Positions 48,017 to 59,800 of a DNA stretch of 64,000 bases are shown piece after piece (the stretch's first letter is position 1; every line of letters begins with the position of its first letter). Location: positions 32,765,866 through 32,829,865 of the forward strand of contig JABBOT010000004.1 in NCBI GenBank assembly GCA_016165875.1, read 5' to 3'. The notes under the pieces were generated by a model. It did not search any database. It saw only the letters and a list, made by a program, of their open reading frames with translations, and was not told the DNA's origin. The position numbers were made by a program, and so were the translations under genes. The DNA comes from Acanthopleura granulata. Its lineage: Eukaryota; Mollusca; Polyplacophora; Chitonida; Chitonidae.

Positions 48017-48103
48017 CTTTTGTGCCTCTATTTTTTGATGGATCAGATCCTTCTCGTTTGAGTCGCTGTCACCTCGATCAATCTGTTGACCGAAGACTTC
48101 CAT
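48017..48103 (-). CDS. Weak candidate: short first coding exon, minus strand
   Basis: On the minus strand an ATG at 48103 opens 29 codons (MEVFGQQIDRGDSDSNEKD at the start) ending in GAGGCACAAAAG followed by GTAACC, a good phase-0 donor. The residues are charged and hydrophilic, as in a soluble protein terminus. No partner exon was identified between here and paralogue D, which begins 2 kb further on. It could be an unrelated small gene, a 5' exon for an alternative transcript of D, or chance. Confidence 0.25.
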
Positions 48104-48633
48104 TTCTCTCGCATGCACTTGACAGGCACTGGTATTTATTCAGACATTAAGGATACACCTAAATAATTCAGCAAAATCTTTGAAAATGTAGATTGAAAAT
48201 GTAAATGTACAAATAGTCTTAGTTTCCATTTATTTTGTTCATAGAACCATACCATGCCAACAGTCAATGAGTTCGCCCTACTGCTGGGTTTAAGGCCGAA
48301 GCTACAAGCATGAAATGATACTGTGATCTGTCAAAATCCTTCAGGAGAACCGGGTCGGCATTTTCGTAATCTGAGTATGTATCTAAAGTCAAAGATGTAG
48401 GCTTATATAATACTGTAACACCTACGTTACTACGCTGGCATTTCCAAATATTTATTGTCGTCCACAGGGTAAAGTCCAATTCTTCTATATACTACACCAT
48501 TTCAAATTATACTGAGATATAAACTAGTACCATACAGTTTGTATGCTAATTCTGAACACAATTCAAACACATCTATTCAAACGAGAAAAAAAAAAAAGAT
48601 TTATATGATTTATATGTTATCTTGTGTTTTTCA

Positions 48634-48963
48634 GCTTCCGAATGGAAAGATTTCACCTCAGCATATCAGCCTGTAATTGGCTCCATCAATCATTATCCTG
48701 CTGAACAACTAAAAGTTATTTCACTGCTAAAGCTGACCAACAGTCATGGGATTCCCAAACTGAACATCGACAGATCTGCTAAGATAATTCATCTTTCGAC
48801 CACTTCAGATGTGGGACAGATGAACACTGATTATGGAAATGTGAGTCCCAGTGTGTCCTTGACAAGATATGTAGTTGTGAAAACCGGTCTTAGCTTCAGA
48901 TCGCCACCCTCTGTTTGGATACAGCCAAGACTGCACGAATGTCCAGGAAATCTATGGCGATAG
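48634..48963 (+). CDS. Weak candidate: unidentified open exon, plus strand
   Basis: After a pyrimidine-rich stretch and TTTTTCAG, the plus strand stays open for about 110 codons, starting ASEWKDFTSAYQPVIGSI and ending at TAG. It includes SLLKLTNSHGIPKLNID and a run of serine and threonine residues. Residue composition is protein-like, but I recognise no domain, no further exons connect to it, and a donor-like AAT|GTGAGT near 48840 could end it earlier. It may be an old transposon or retrogene piece. Confidence 0.25.
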   Translation, partial: ASEWKDFTSAYQPVIGSINHYPAEQLKVISLLKLTNSHGIPKLNIDRSAKIIHLSTTSDVGQMNTDYGNVSPSVSLTRYVVVKTGLSFRSPPSVWIQPRLHECPGNLWR

Positions 48964-49867
48964 AGGATGCCTACCAGTCATTCAGACCCCACATGTCGAG
49001 CCAGGCATTTATCAGGTAACAGCAGGGCCCCAGGCACCCCATTCAGACTTCCCAGGACATTCACGTCAGCAAACCAAATTTGTCAAGTGCAGAGAAATCT
49101 CCAGTACCAAACCGTGTTCCCAGTATCTTGTTATCAAAGACATTACACAATTTTCGAACAGTGTCAAGCAATACAGAAATATATCACAAGCAGTCTATGC
49201 TGAATGTACGCACAACATTCAGGTCCAGAACTATGCTCTGTCTATTGTCGTGGGATGTGGTCGACTGGACCACTGATCATCCCTGTTTGGACTTATTGTC
49301 ACAGCACCCAAATGCCTGAAAGGAAATTATTTGAAGAGAATGTGGAAACAAAGCATGGGTGGAATCGTTTGTTTGTGAGTTTGTGAACCAAAAGTTTCAG
49401 AGGTGGCACCAGGTCACATTAGAAAGTGAGCGCCTGCATTTAAAGCATAAAGCCTTGTGTTATGGGTGTGCTGATTGCTTGAACAGAGAAATGTATATTT
49501 CCTGTCTTAGGCAAAGACTACTCGCCCACCCCAGGCATCCCAGGAGGTCAGTAACTCTTAGGATTCGCCGGTCACATCTCCTGAGGTTTTGACAGGAAGC
49601 AAAAATTAGTCTGCGACTGCCCTGGATGCCAGGATGGTATGAATTAAACACAAGGGAAAAAAAGAGCGCCTTGTTGAACATTTGGGTACCGATGGCAATG
49701 CGGGGGAAACATTTTCCTTCAAACCAAGGCCAGTGAATTAAAGGTTAGGTGAAGATGCAATGCACTATGTATAATTTTCTCATCCTTCCTGCGATTTTTC
49801 TTTGGCAAGAAAAGATTTACAGTTTTACAAAACAGTTTTAACCGTTTTTCAGGCTTTTTTCAATGGT

Positions 49868-50057
49868 TGACGACGTAATGACCCAGAAGCCTCCCACCAA
49901 TGTGGCCACTGTGAGTTCAGGTCCAGCTCATGTGGACTTCCTCTCCGCTCTCATGTGGGAAGGCCTGCCAGCAACATGCGGATGGTTGTGGGTTTCCCCC
50001 AGGCTCTGCCCAGTTTCCTCCCACAGTAAAACACCAATAAAATAAATAAATAAAAAA
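49868..50057 (+). mobile_element. SINE family 1 copy with head and tail, central deletion
   Basis: GACGTAATGACCCAGAAGCC, GGAAGGCCTGCCAGCAACAT, GGGTTTCCCCCAGGCTCTGC, then AAACACCAATAAAATAAATA; the segment with ATTCTTGAGTACGG is missing. Confidence 0.85.
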
Positions 50058-51479
50058 TAATGGTTGATGGTATTAAATTATTTGCGACATTGCTTTCATA
50101 TCAAGTTAAATATCAAAGTCAAGTTCTGGGCCGTTTATACTTTGTGCAGTTATACTTCGACGCAACAAATGTTCTTACAACTCAAACCTGTAGGGAACAT
50201 GTATTGCGAATACTTGTTAATATTGTTTATTATTTTTATTAGTATTATTTCAATTATTTTATTACTTTTACAGGCTTGCACGTGGGGAAAAAAAAGAACA
50301 AAACAAAACAGCCTTTTATAAGAGAATCTCTTCATGAACTTCCATCACTTTCCATTTCAAAAGAGTTCTTATGGTCACCTTTGAACCGCATTGACTTGCT
50401 CATGATGGACTAGTTCTACAGAACTGTTAAGATGACTGTCTTTGATCATAATATATATTTTTCATTAATATTATTGTTATTTTATTATTATTTTTTTTTT
50501 TAGATTATGCTGCAGATCTAAAATGTCCTGTAGTTCACAGTTTGAGTTATAAAACGTGTACACATGACGTTGACTATAAATATATATATATTTCATTCGA
50601 AAACATTTCATTAGTTTACATATGTATCATATGTATTTCTTGAACATTTTCTTGAAGTCAGCAGGTTCTCGGCCTCTTCAATGTTTAAATTCCGCCACTG
50701 TTGTTCCTTTAATATTTCATAAACTTTCTATGCAATTAGTCGATTATCAATGCGTATCTAAACCTTGATGAGCCCAATTTTAGGATGTATTTAACATGGA
50801 AAACATGTATGCGTCACACTTACCTGTAATATATAAACTGATGATCTATTATTTGTAAAATAAATATATATCTTTTAATGGCAGGGTCCTGCTGTATGCA
50901 GTTTTGTATTTTGACTTTATTTGTGGATGTCCGTTCAGATGGAGTGCCATATGCTTGTCACTGGTCACTAGCTACCTAGCATTAGTATTATTTGTATGAA
51001 AAGGAAGCAATATTTCAGCATCATTTATTCAACGAACTGGGCAATGATTATCCTTTTAGACAGCAGACACCATCAAGCACAAAGGTAAACATGTCAGCAG
51101 TCTTGTGGCCGTCACATACAAGAAGCCAAAGTAACCACAGAGAAATTGGAAAAGAACTTTAATACTTTGGGAACAAGACAGTCCTTATAATCAAGATCTT
51201 CAGAGTGTTCAAAGTTATAAGAAAACGGATTAATTGCTTATAACTTTTCATCGATACACATTTTAGAGGATAAAAACATTGCTGAAAACAACTTACAAAT
51301 TCACTAGTCATTATTTATTCTCTCGTCAACTTGAGATGATTAAGATAATTAATTACAGCATAGTCCTTGGTGAAAGCTCTGCCTTTGCCTTTATACTCTG
51401 GAATCACTCCTCATTACCATCTGAGATGTGTAATCATTTTATTTGTTTATCTGACTGCTTTTTAGCGCCATACCTTAGC

Positions 51480-51670
51480 GCTTAACACTGATATGTTGAT
51501 GGTAATACTGACTAACTTCGCCACCTGTGATATTAATGTATAGACTTTCACGCCGTATATATAGGTAGACGAGAAGTAACCTCCAGCAACAGAATGACCA
51601 CAGTAACTCTGCCGACCAGTTAAGGCTGGGATTGAACTCACGTCTCAGCCATCCGTGGTTAAGAGTCCTG
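51480..51670 (-). mobile_element. tRNA-headed SINE remnant (third type)
   Basis: On the minus strand GGATGGCTGAGACGTGAGTT leads into the box B GAGTTCAATCCCAGCC, followed by TGGTCGGCAGAGTTACTGTG and later CGGCGTGAAAGTC. Confidence 0.45.
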
Positions 51671-51944
51671 GGGACTGGCTCCATAAAGCCAGTTTCTAAT
51701 TAATTTAAACGCTTTTTTTTTTTGGACCTCAAGAGTTAAAATTGGGAAGATAAGTTTGAAATTTTGACCTATGTTAAAGATCATTAACCAACCCCCACCA
51801 GGTTTAACCAAAGCTCAATGATAAGGATTTGGTGTGTAAATCACCTTTATCATGCATTCACAAGACAATATTTAAACTTTGAATAGCTACGGTATTTGAT
51901 ATGCATATTTAAGTTAATTACAGCCTAAGTTTAAATTTATTTAC

Positions 51945-52215
51945 GTGAATGTTGCTTAAGGTTTCAATCCACAATGTTTCACTTATACGATGGCAGTCAG
52001 TTTCATGGGAGGAGGAAATATGTGTGCCCGGAGATAGCTAACAAAACACGCTAAATGTCTTAAATATTAAATTAAAAGCATTGACGTTTAACCTCGAACT
52101 AACCTTTGAAAAGTTACTGACAAACTTTCTCACACATGATGTACATGGTGGAAGACACGGCCTGAACGAACGTTAATCGCCCATATGAGCATGGTCGACA
52201 CCTTCTAGATCGTCA
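51945..52215 (-). mobile_element. SINE family 2 copy
   Basis: CACTTATACGATGGCAGTCA, TCATGGGAGGAGGAAATATG and, after an insertion, AAGTTACTGACAAACTTTCT are the clearest family 2 words in the window. Confidence 0.6.
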
Positions 52216-52780
52216 CCAAGGCCTCACCGACTGAAATCATCCAAAACACCATGCAGTAGGCCTATGCGCGTGCAGCGGACAGGGAAGCTTTGGTGTGATA
52301 AGCCTTTTATAACTGCTTTAAATGCTACACGTAGGACTATTGTCCCTCAAACGTTGAAACATAAATTTGCTTCCACTCTTGCAGTTCCCACTCCCAGATC
52401 AGAAATACAAAATTTGACCATGTCAAATCACGATGAAATCAAGGCAAGGGAATTAATTTCAGCCATTTTCAGTTCAATATTTATGGCTTGGTTACGTCCC
52501 TTGTCGACCATTTGATAATCTCTGCAAACCGAGGTAGTTAGATTTGTTGTGAGAAATTAAAAAAAAAATGATTCATTACCTTTTACAGCTGTATTAAATA
52601 CTGTGTTTGTTAAGTAATACATAAACATTCAAGAAATTCTACGTTTTAGCTTTATGAACGGTTTCAGCTACAACAACAACATCACCTATCACATGCTCTA
52701 CCTGTTTCCCAGTAGTACGGTTGTCCATATTCTGTAACTGGAACTGTGCATTTCTTTACAAGAAGAAAGCGGATAAAAAA

Positions 52781-55700
52781 ATGTCTGAGGATAAGAGCGA
52801 GATCCGTGTCCATCTTCGAGTCATTCAGTTCATACAGGAATCAGGTTTGTTGAGACGTGTGGCGACAGTGCAATGAATGAAACTACAACAACAACAACAA
52901 TGTTGGGCGGCTTTAGATTCACAGCATAAAACATTATGAAAACATTACTATTCACAACAGTTTACCAGACATTTTCACTGGAATTGGTAAAATCTGGCTT
53001 TTGTCTTTACTGATACACTTGTGACACAAGTAAATGAAAATTATTAATCGGTCTGTTTATAGGTAAGATTTTTTAATTTTTATTTAATTTTTTATTCACC
53101 TGTATCCTAATGGTATTTATCCATTTCTTTATTATTTGTCTTTGTCAGCACATACTCAGCTCATCACTTGCTTAAACCCTGCAAATATTGGTATTTCAGG
53201 ATTAAAGCTGCAGATGAGGGCCATTACCCTGGCAACTGCCTCCGTCATTTATCATAAATTTTTCAGGCGCAATAATGTTAAAGATTATGATCCATACGTG
53301 AGTACCGGTTAGCCCTCTGGAGTGACCTATCATTAACATTGTGGAGTATCATGAATATACAAATACTAGCAGGCATATAGCCCATACATAACTTAATATT
53401 GATTTGGATGTAACGAAAATGTAATATTATGCCTTATGTGGTGCCTACTTGTGAATGGACTAGTGATTGTCTCTGGCCATCATGTGCTTGCTGTGATGCA
53501 TTCCATACATCATTAGATTTGAAGTTATATTGTAATGTAAGTACAGCATTTGCTGTGTTACAGCCATTGGTTTATTTATTTATTTGATTGGTGTTTTACA
53601 CTGTCCTCACGAATATTTCACTTATACGACAGCGGGCAGCATTATGGTGGCAGGAAACGGGACCAGTCTATGTCACTGAAGCCCACGACCCACGAAACCC
53701 ACGCAGGTTGCTGGCAGACCTTCCCACATATGGCCAATGGAAGCCAGCATGAGCTGGAATCACAGCAACCCCATTGGTGGGAGGCCTCTGGGTCATTACG
53801 CACAACCATTTAATAGTGTAACATGTACTGGGGTAGTTCCTGGAAAATTTTCGTAAAGATAATAGGCTAGTCCATGCGTAAGTAGTTTAACTTTGTAAGG
53901 TACAGTGGCTAAACAGAAACTTAACTTTTGTATATTTTGTGACAGCTTATAGCCACAACGGCCATGTATTTGGCGAGCAAAACAGAAGAAAACCTGTCCA
54001 AGCTAAGGGATGTAATTAATGTGTGTTACAGGTACAGTATCCTAACAAGCAAGACAAATAAATTTTGAATCCTGGTGAACACCTGATGTCATTTATGGTA
54101 CATTTAGCTCGATCCAAAGCTTTGACAGCATTAAGAATGTAGGTTCCCAATAGGTAGTGAAATGAATTTAAAATTCATATGTAGCAGACCTTCATAAATT
54201 AAGGGGAGATCAATTGTGTTATGTTAAAATCTACATATTAAATAACACCCCTTAAATCAGAAAGATTCGGTAGCTTTGGTATTTTGAAGGTGACACATAA
54301 GTCATGCAGTTATTCATACATGCACAATATCTCAGGTGTGGGTTATAGCCAAGTATTAAATTAAAGACCCTTGTCTTTCAGTTGCAACAAAACACGAGGT
54401 ACAGGTTCTGTGCCGGCCTTGGGTAGAGAATTTGTACATTCACACGCTCTAGCTGTTCAAGCAGCCTTGTTGACAATAAACGGCCAGTGGCACTCCTTTC
54501 ACAATTTGTACATACAGTCCAACATTTTTACAAGACCACTTCTTGTCCACATACCTGTGCATCAAGTGAGAAAGTTTGTCATTAACTTGCTGAATGTCAG
54601 TGGTTTATCTTGTTTGTGCCACCTATAAAACTAACTGCCATAGTATAAGTGAAAAATTTTTGGTTGTAGCATTAGACAACAATGAAATAAATACATTATA
54701 CAATATTCGTTAAGAACTTAATTTTTAGGATAATTTTACGGATATCATCTTTTTCTTGGGCAATGTGTGTGCAGCAGTCCTGATTTTCAGGTGTGAAAAT
54801 TTCATGTCATTTCATCAGATTAAATTTATAACAAAAGTGAAATGTCATTGACTTCCACAACTTTTGTTCTCAGGACATTGCATAAAAACCGTCAGCCTCT
54901 GGAAATTGGAGATGACTACTGGGCGATTCGAAAATCAGTTGCTCAATGTGAACTTTTCATTATGAGGATGCTAAACTTCAAAGTTGTATTTAGCCACCCA
55001 CACAAGGTAAGCTTGTGATTCAGAAACCTTTTCATCGTTGTATACCCTTAATCAGTTGTTCTCCAGTGTGACACAATACACAAGTCAAGCAAATTATCCT
55101 AAATTTACATTGACCCTTGAGACTAGAAATGGATTGGTTCATGGTAAATGGTGAGATAAATTGTGAGATTAGTTAAATAGTGGTAGAATCTTGTTCTGTG
55201 AAGAAAATGTCCTATGATAATTAAAAGAACCATATTTCATAATGAAAAAGGTTCTGCTGTTACAACAGGATTTGTGCTTTCAGTATTCCTGCTTGAGTTC
55301 ATACTGAATGTTTTACAAACCCTGTTCAGATGATGAATGTTTCAGTGTCCCTAACCTTACACGTCCTCTTGACAGTATATGCTGCACTATATCAAATCTC
55401 TTCGAGACTGGTTTGAGCCGTATCATTGGGAACGACTGCCAGTGGCCAGAACTGCGTGGGCAATGTTACGTGACAGTTACTACGATAGCACCATTTGTCT
55501 ACGTTACAAACCCCAGCACATTGCCATTGCCATGATATACTTCGCTTTACAAGCTCATGGTACAGAGGTTCCGTTCACGAAAGAGGCAGACACGAAATGG
55601 TGGAAGGTTTGTTCTCATGGTTTTTCACAACATATCTGTGATTGTAGTTGTTAATGATTATTAACTGGCCAATCTCAAAACATCATGTCAAATATCTTTT

Positions 55701-55991
55701 GTCAACCTTGGCTGAAGTGCATTTTTTATGTTACCCTCATCTTTTTAGTAATTTTTTTTTTATTTTTTTATTTTGCTCTGTACAGATATGGACTTCTGTC
55801 TGGAATAAAGTTCATGTAAAATTGCATTGGCGACTGGTTATTGAGCACATCTATGTATTTAAGGCATTCCTACTTTAGATAACGTACATGTCTCTTTTCA
55901 GGCATTTGATGAAGACGTTAGCTTGGAAACCATTCAGGACATCATTGTTTGCCTTATGGACATGTATGATTATGAAGCCACGGTGAGATGA
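52781..55991 (+). CDS. CCNQ: Cyclin Q (CDK10-activating cyclin, FAM58A family), 233 aa
   Basis: Six exons join in frame: 52781-52844, 53200-53297, 53946-54031, 54874-55006, 55376-55606 and 55902-55991, all with GT/AG junctions. The 233-residue product fits the family length (human about 248). The first cyclin fold spans roughly residues 10-120, with YHKFFRR (exon 2), YLASKTEENLSKLRDVINV (exon 3, the typical cyclin-box K..E pair) and QCELFIMRMLNFKV (exon 4). The second fold (128-233) contains WERLPVARTAWAMLRDSYY and PQHIAIAMIYFALQ. In vertebrates cyclin Q binds and activates CDK10, and the pair phosphorylates ETS2 and restrains cilium formation; loss of human CCNQ causes STAR syndrome. The start was chosen as the first ATG in frame with the homologous N-terminus. 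The last codons GTG AGA TGA overlap a donor-like ACG|GTGAGA, so an alternative C-terminal exon is possible. Confidence 0.95.
53570..53805 (-). mobile_element. SINE family 1, near full length, in intron 2 of CCNQ
   Basis: TTTATTTATTTGATTGGTGT, CACTTATACGACAGCGGGCA, CGCAGGTTGCTGGCAGACCT and GGCCTCTGGGTCATTACGC run in family order to the edge of the head. Confidence 0.85.
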
Positions 55992-56315
55992 CAGCAGATC
56001 TGTACCAAGACTTGGATTCTAGATAATGCAGAGTTGTGGATGTGAAATGCCCTGCTCACAGTTTTCACCTAGACATACTCAGCGTTGGCAGGTGTCAGAA
56101 AGCAGCTGTGTTTCCTTATGCTGATATTGCAGTACCGGTACATGACGGATCTTACTTAGAAGACATTGTCGTCTGCTTTGTGCAAACACCATTTATTTTA
56201 CATGTGCCATGTCATGTTGTGTTGTTTCAAACAGGAGAGAGCTTGCAGGCCTGGGACTTTCTGCACAAGGAACAGTATACTAATGGTTGACAACAAAGGA
56301 AAACAGCTGTAGCAG

Positions 56316-56321
56316 AATAAA
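56316..56321 (+). terminator. Candidate poly(A) signal of CCNQ
   Basis: AATAAA lies about 325 bp after the CCNQ stop codon, a usual distance for a short 3' UTR. It is the first convincing hexamer downstream. Confidence 0.45.
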
Positions 56322-56429
56322 TGTGTCATTCCACTGATAACAGCATTAATCAACATTGATGACTTGTGAAACATCCTGCTATTTTATGTTAGCAAAAAAA
56401 GTTCAGTTTAGCTTGAACTTGCTTTCAGA

Positions 56430-56815
56430 TTGTTTGTCTGTCTTTGAAACTTTGTTGAAGTGTAGCATGCATCAAGATACATAATTCGCAGTATCAATTT
56501 TCCATTTTGATGATTGTTTGTACACCTGCCAGTGTGTTTATCCAGAATGTGTTAACACTTTCAAAATGGTACTTCTAAAGGTTTTGTCTGATTTCAGTGA
56601 AACTCAGTTCAAGTGTAGACTACATCAAGATACATAATTCTTCGTGTTGATTTTCCATTTCGATGATCAGTTGTCCATGTGTTCATCCAGCCTGTTAACA
56701 TTTTTTTTAAATGCCACTAGTTACTGTCACAGTTTTTCTCCGATTTCAGTAAAACTTGGTACTAGTGAATCGAGATACATATTTCATAGTATTGATTTTC
56801 AATTTTGATAGTCCA
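56430..56815. repeat. Three-copy degenerate tandem repeat downstream of CCNQ
   Basis: AGATACATAATTCGCAGTAT (56475), AGATACATAATTCTTCGTGT (56628) and AGATACATATTTCATAGTAT (56773) each lead into a TTTTCCATTTTGATGAT-like block; periods are 153 and 145 bp. Confidence 0.75.
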
Positions 56816-59800
56816 TTGTGCCTTATACATATGTAATTTTGTAATTGACTCCGTCCCAACCAATAGAATTACTGTCTCATCAGAGACTCTGGTTTGTTTC
56901 AGACTTTTTATCAAGTTTAAAAAAAATTGCAGGGAGGTCGATTTCAGTTGTCATTGTCAATGCCAGGTAATGGTAGAGGTGGCAGGATTTCAATTTGATA
57001 TTAACTGCTGGTACTTCATGTCTTTATTTACTTATGTTGTTCACTTGACTTATAAATTCAAAAGCCAACACTGATACTCTCAACTGTTCAATCATCAAGA
57101 AACTGATGAAAGTCAGTCATAACAAAGTTTCTATGGTTACAAGACAAAAGATGGTAGCACAGCAGTGTGTCCTTCCAGAAACATGATGTCTTACTCTGAA
57201 ATCTTTAAGGTAAGGAGTGACTAGATTTTTCTTATTATTCATACCAAATGTATCAACTTATTTAACTCCAGTTGAACAATATATATCCGTGAACTTCTAT
57301 GCACTGCCACGCCATAACACTACATAAACACTAGTTTTCACCACACACTGTTACTGTCAGCGGTTGGATGACGAGGTGTATGTAGGTCAACAGGTCTTTG
57401 ATCCCATGTGCATAAGATTCCAAGTCTGTTTATCCCACTGAGCTGTCCAGGCATCAGGTTTTATTTTTTAGATTTCAAGTCTTTTCTTTTGTATGGATTA
57501 AAATCACTCGCTTGTAGACAGCCTTTAAAGTACAATAAAATCAGCGGCCTGTTTTCGGTTACATATGGTAGCAAAGGTCAAGAATTAAAATCCAAAATGT
57601 GTAATTTTAATCCATATAAAAGAAAAGAGTTTTGTACAATCTTATGATCAATGTAGACAATATACGATTTATTAACACAAAATCTGATGCAGTCAACAAA
57701 TTAGGAACTTTAGAGTTTTGGCCTATACACCATCCAGAAGGTTATTTGACTTGGTGGTGGGACTAAATGGTGGTATAATACTGTTGTGCAAACAGCAAAC
57801 TAAAACAAGATAAAGCACATGCCCGGTGCACTCTTGGAGAACCCATGCACCAAGAGCTAGATTTTAACCGTTTGAGTAAAAGTGATATATTCTATCACTG
57901 CTTACAGAAATACTGCTCACAACCAGTGTATATTACATACATGTATATCTCTAAAATTAAAGAATATTCCAATTTAACAAAATTTTAATACCAGTTGCAT
58001 GATTTTAAGACATGTAATTCAGGTAGTTGGCATATCAGAGAAGCACGTCAGCAGGAATTTACATTTACATATCATTGAGTCTGCATAAATTTGAATAACA
58101 CTACATGTAAAACTTCCGATTCTTAAAAAATAATCATCACCCTGTAATACACACACTACCTTTTAAGCAGGCGAAACACCTCAGCATTTCCTAACTACAC
58201 AATAGGTTGCACTTTTCTGTACAGAAAATCAATCAAGCAAGATTTATCGAGATTATTTCGGTCAAATCAAGATGTCCCAGGGTTGACATTAATATGTAGC
58301 CCTGCCGCACTGGAATAGCATGCTTAAGACGTAGTATCTACATCACATTTTATTTCCTGTCCGTACGCTGAGTGTCGTCCCAAAGAAGTCCCAAGCATGT
58401 CAGTTTTCATGCCGTTTGAATAACTGTTTGACTGTTGCCTAACGGCATACTCAGGTGTTTTCCACTTATATGATCGCAGTTGGTTTGATGTGTTAAGGAA
58501 TATGATGTGCCAGATATAAACCACTAACCTTTGTCAAGTTGTTGACAGTCTTTCTCACATGTGACATACAGACATGTTTGTGGAACAAAGTTTTTTTCAG
58601 ATAATACAAGACAGATGTAATCAACCATATTGCAATACTGGCTACTTATTTTCAATGAAGTCTCTGTGACCAGCGAGACCGGACATGTCTTCTTGTGAGC
58701 CCCCTGGTTGGGGGCAGCACACCTTTGTACTCTGTGAGCTAGTAATGTATTAAGAGTTATTGGATTTAATAGAGGAGGATTATATAATAACCAGGCACAA
58801 AACGATACAACAGGATGATGACTTGATATAAAGATATAACAGAGCTGTTATATCAGTAGGTGTATAAAACATGCCATTTTGTCCAACACCCTCTTATTTC
58901 AACAGACACGTGATAAAATGTTTTTATGCGTTTTATTTCAGCTCGATCCTCCTGAGGCCATCTTTAATACATCAAACCAGCCTAGGGAAGTTTTACATAG
59001 TGCACCATCACACAGGATAATGAGGCTATAAAACCAGGGCAATAATGTCACATCAACGTACCACGCAGCGGCACAGAATGACAAGTTCACAGAGTCAGCA
59101 CGTAATACATTAGAGCTTCATCAACACACCAAGGACCATGATGATTATTCAACACCTGGGCCATGTATTTGTTTTAACAATCTTAAAAGAGTAAATTTGA
59201 AACTGATTCTCTGCAAATTGATAAACACGTGCACAGTAGCAAGCTTGTAGAGGAATACCAGTAGTACTAATACCTTACAGGTAAATAAAACCTATCACTA
59301 TATGATGGCAAAATAATATATACTCATGGTGGATCACTTGTAAGCTGTGTAAGAAAAAAATGATCAATATATGTACTAATAAGGTAATTTTGCTATGAAA
59401 ACAACAATCTTGTTGGCTACAATTTATATATGAAATATTCAGGGTTTACGTACTTAATGATGACCCATTTTCAGCAGTTTAAAACTCAGCAAAAATTTAG
59501 CAAAGAAGAAAGTCAACATTGAATGGCCACTTCAATGAAGGATGATCTGTAACAATCGAATAATTCTTATAGACAAGGAAACTCGCCCAACCTTTAACAG
59601 ATCCTCTGGTAATGTACACTGAACAAGAGTTGAGTGGCTTCATGGAACACAGGTATGATCACTTCAGGAGATTAGCCCCGCAAAAACATCAAAAGTTCCC
59701 TAAAATGCAATAATTTATACAGTTCCAAACCAAACTGTAACCTTTGTTGATTACCCAGCCAAATACTGATACAATCAGATTCTTTAAATATTAAAGCACT

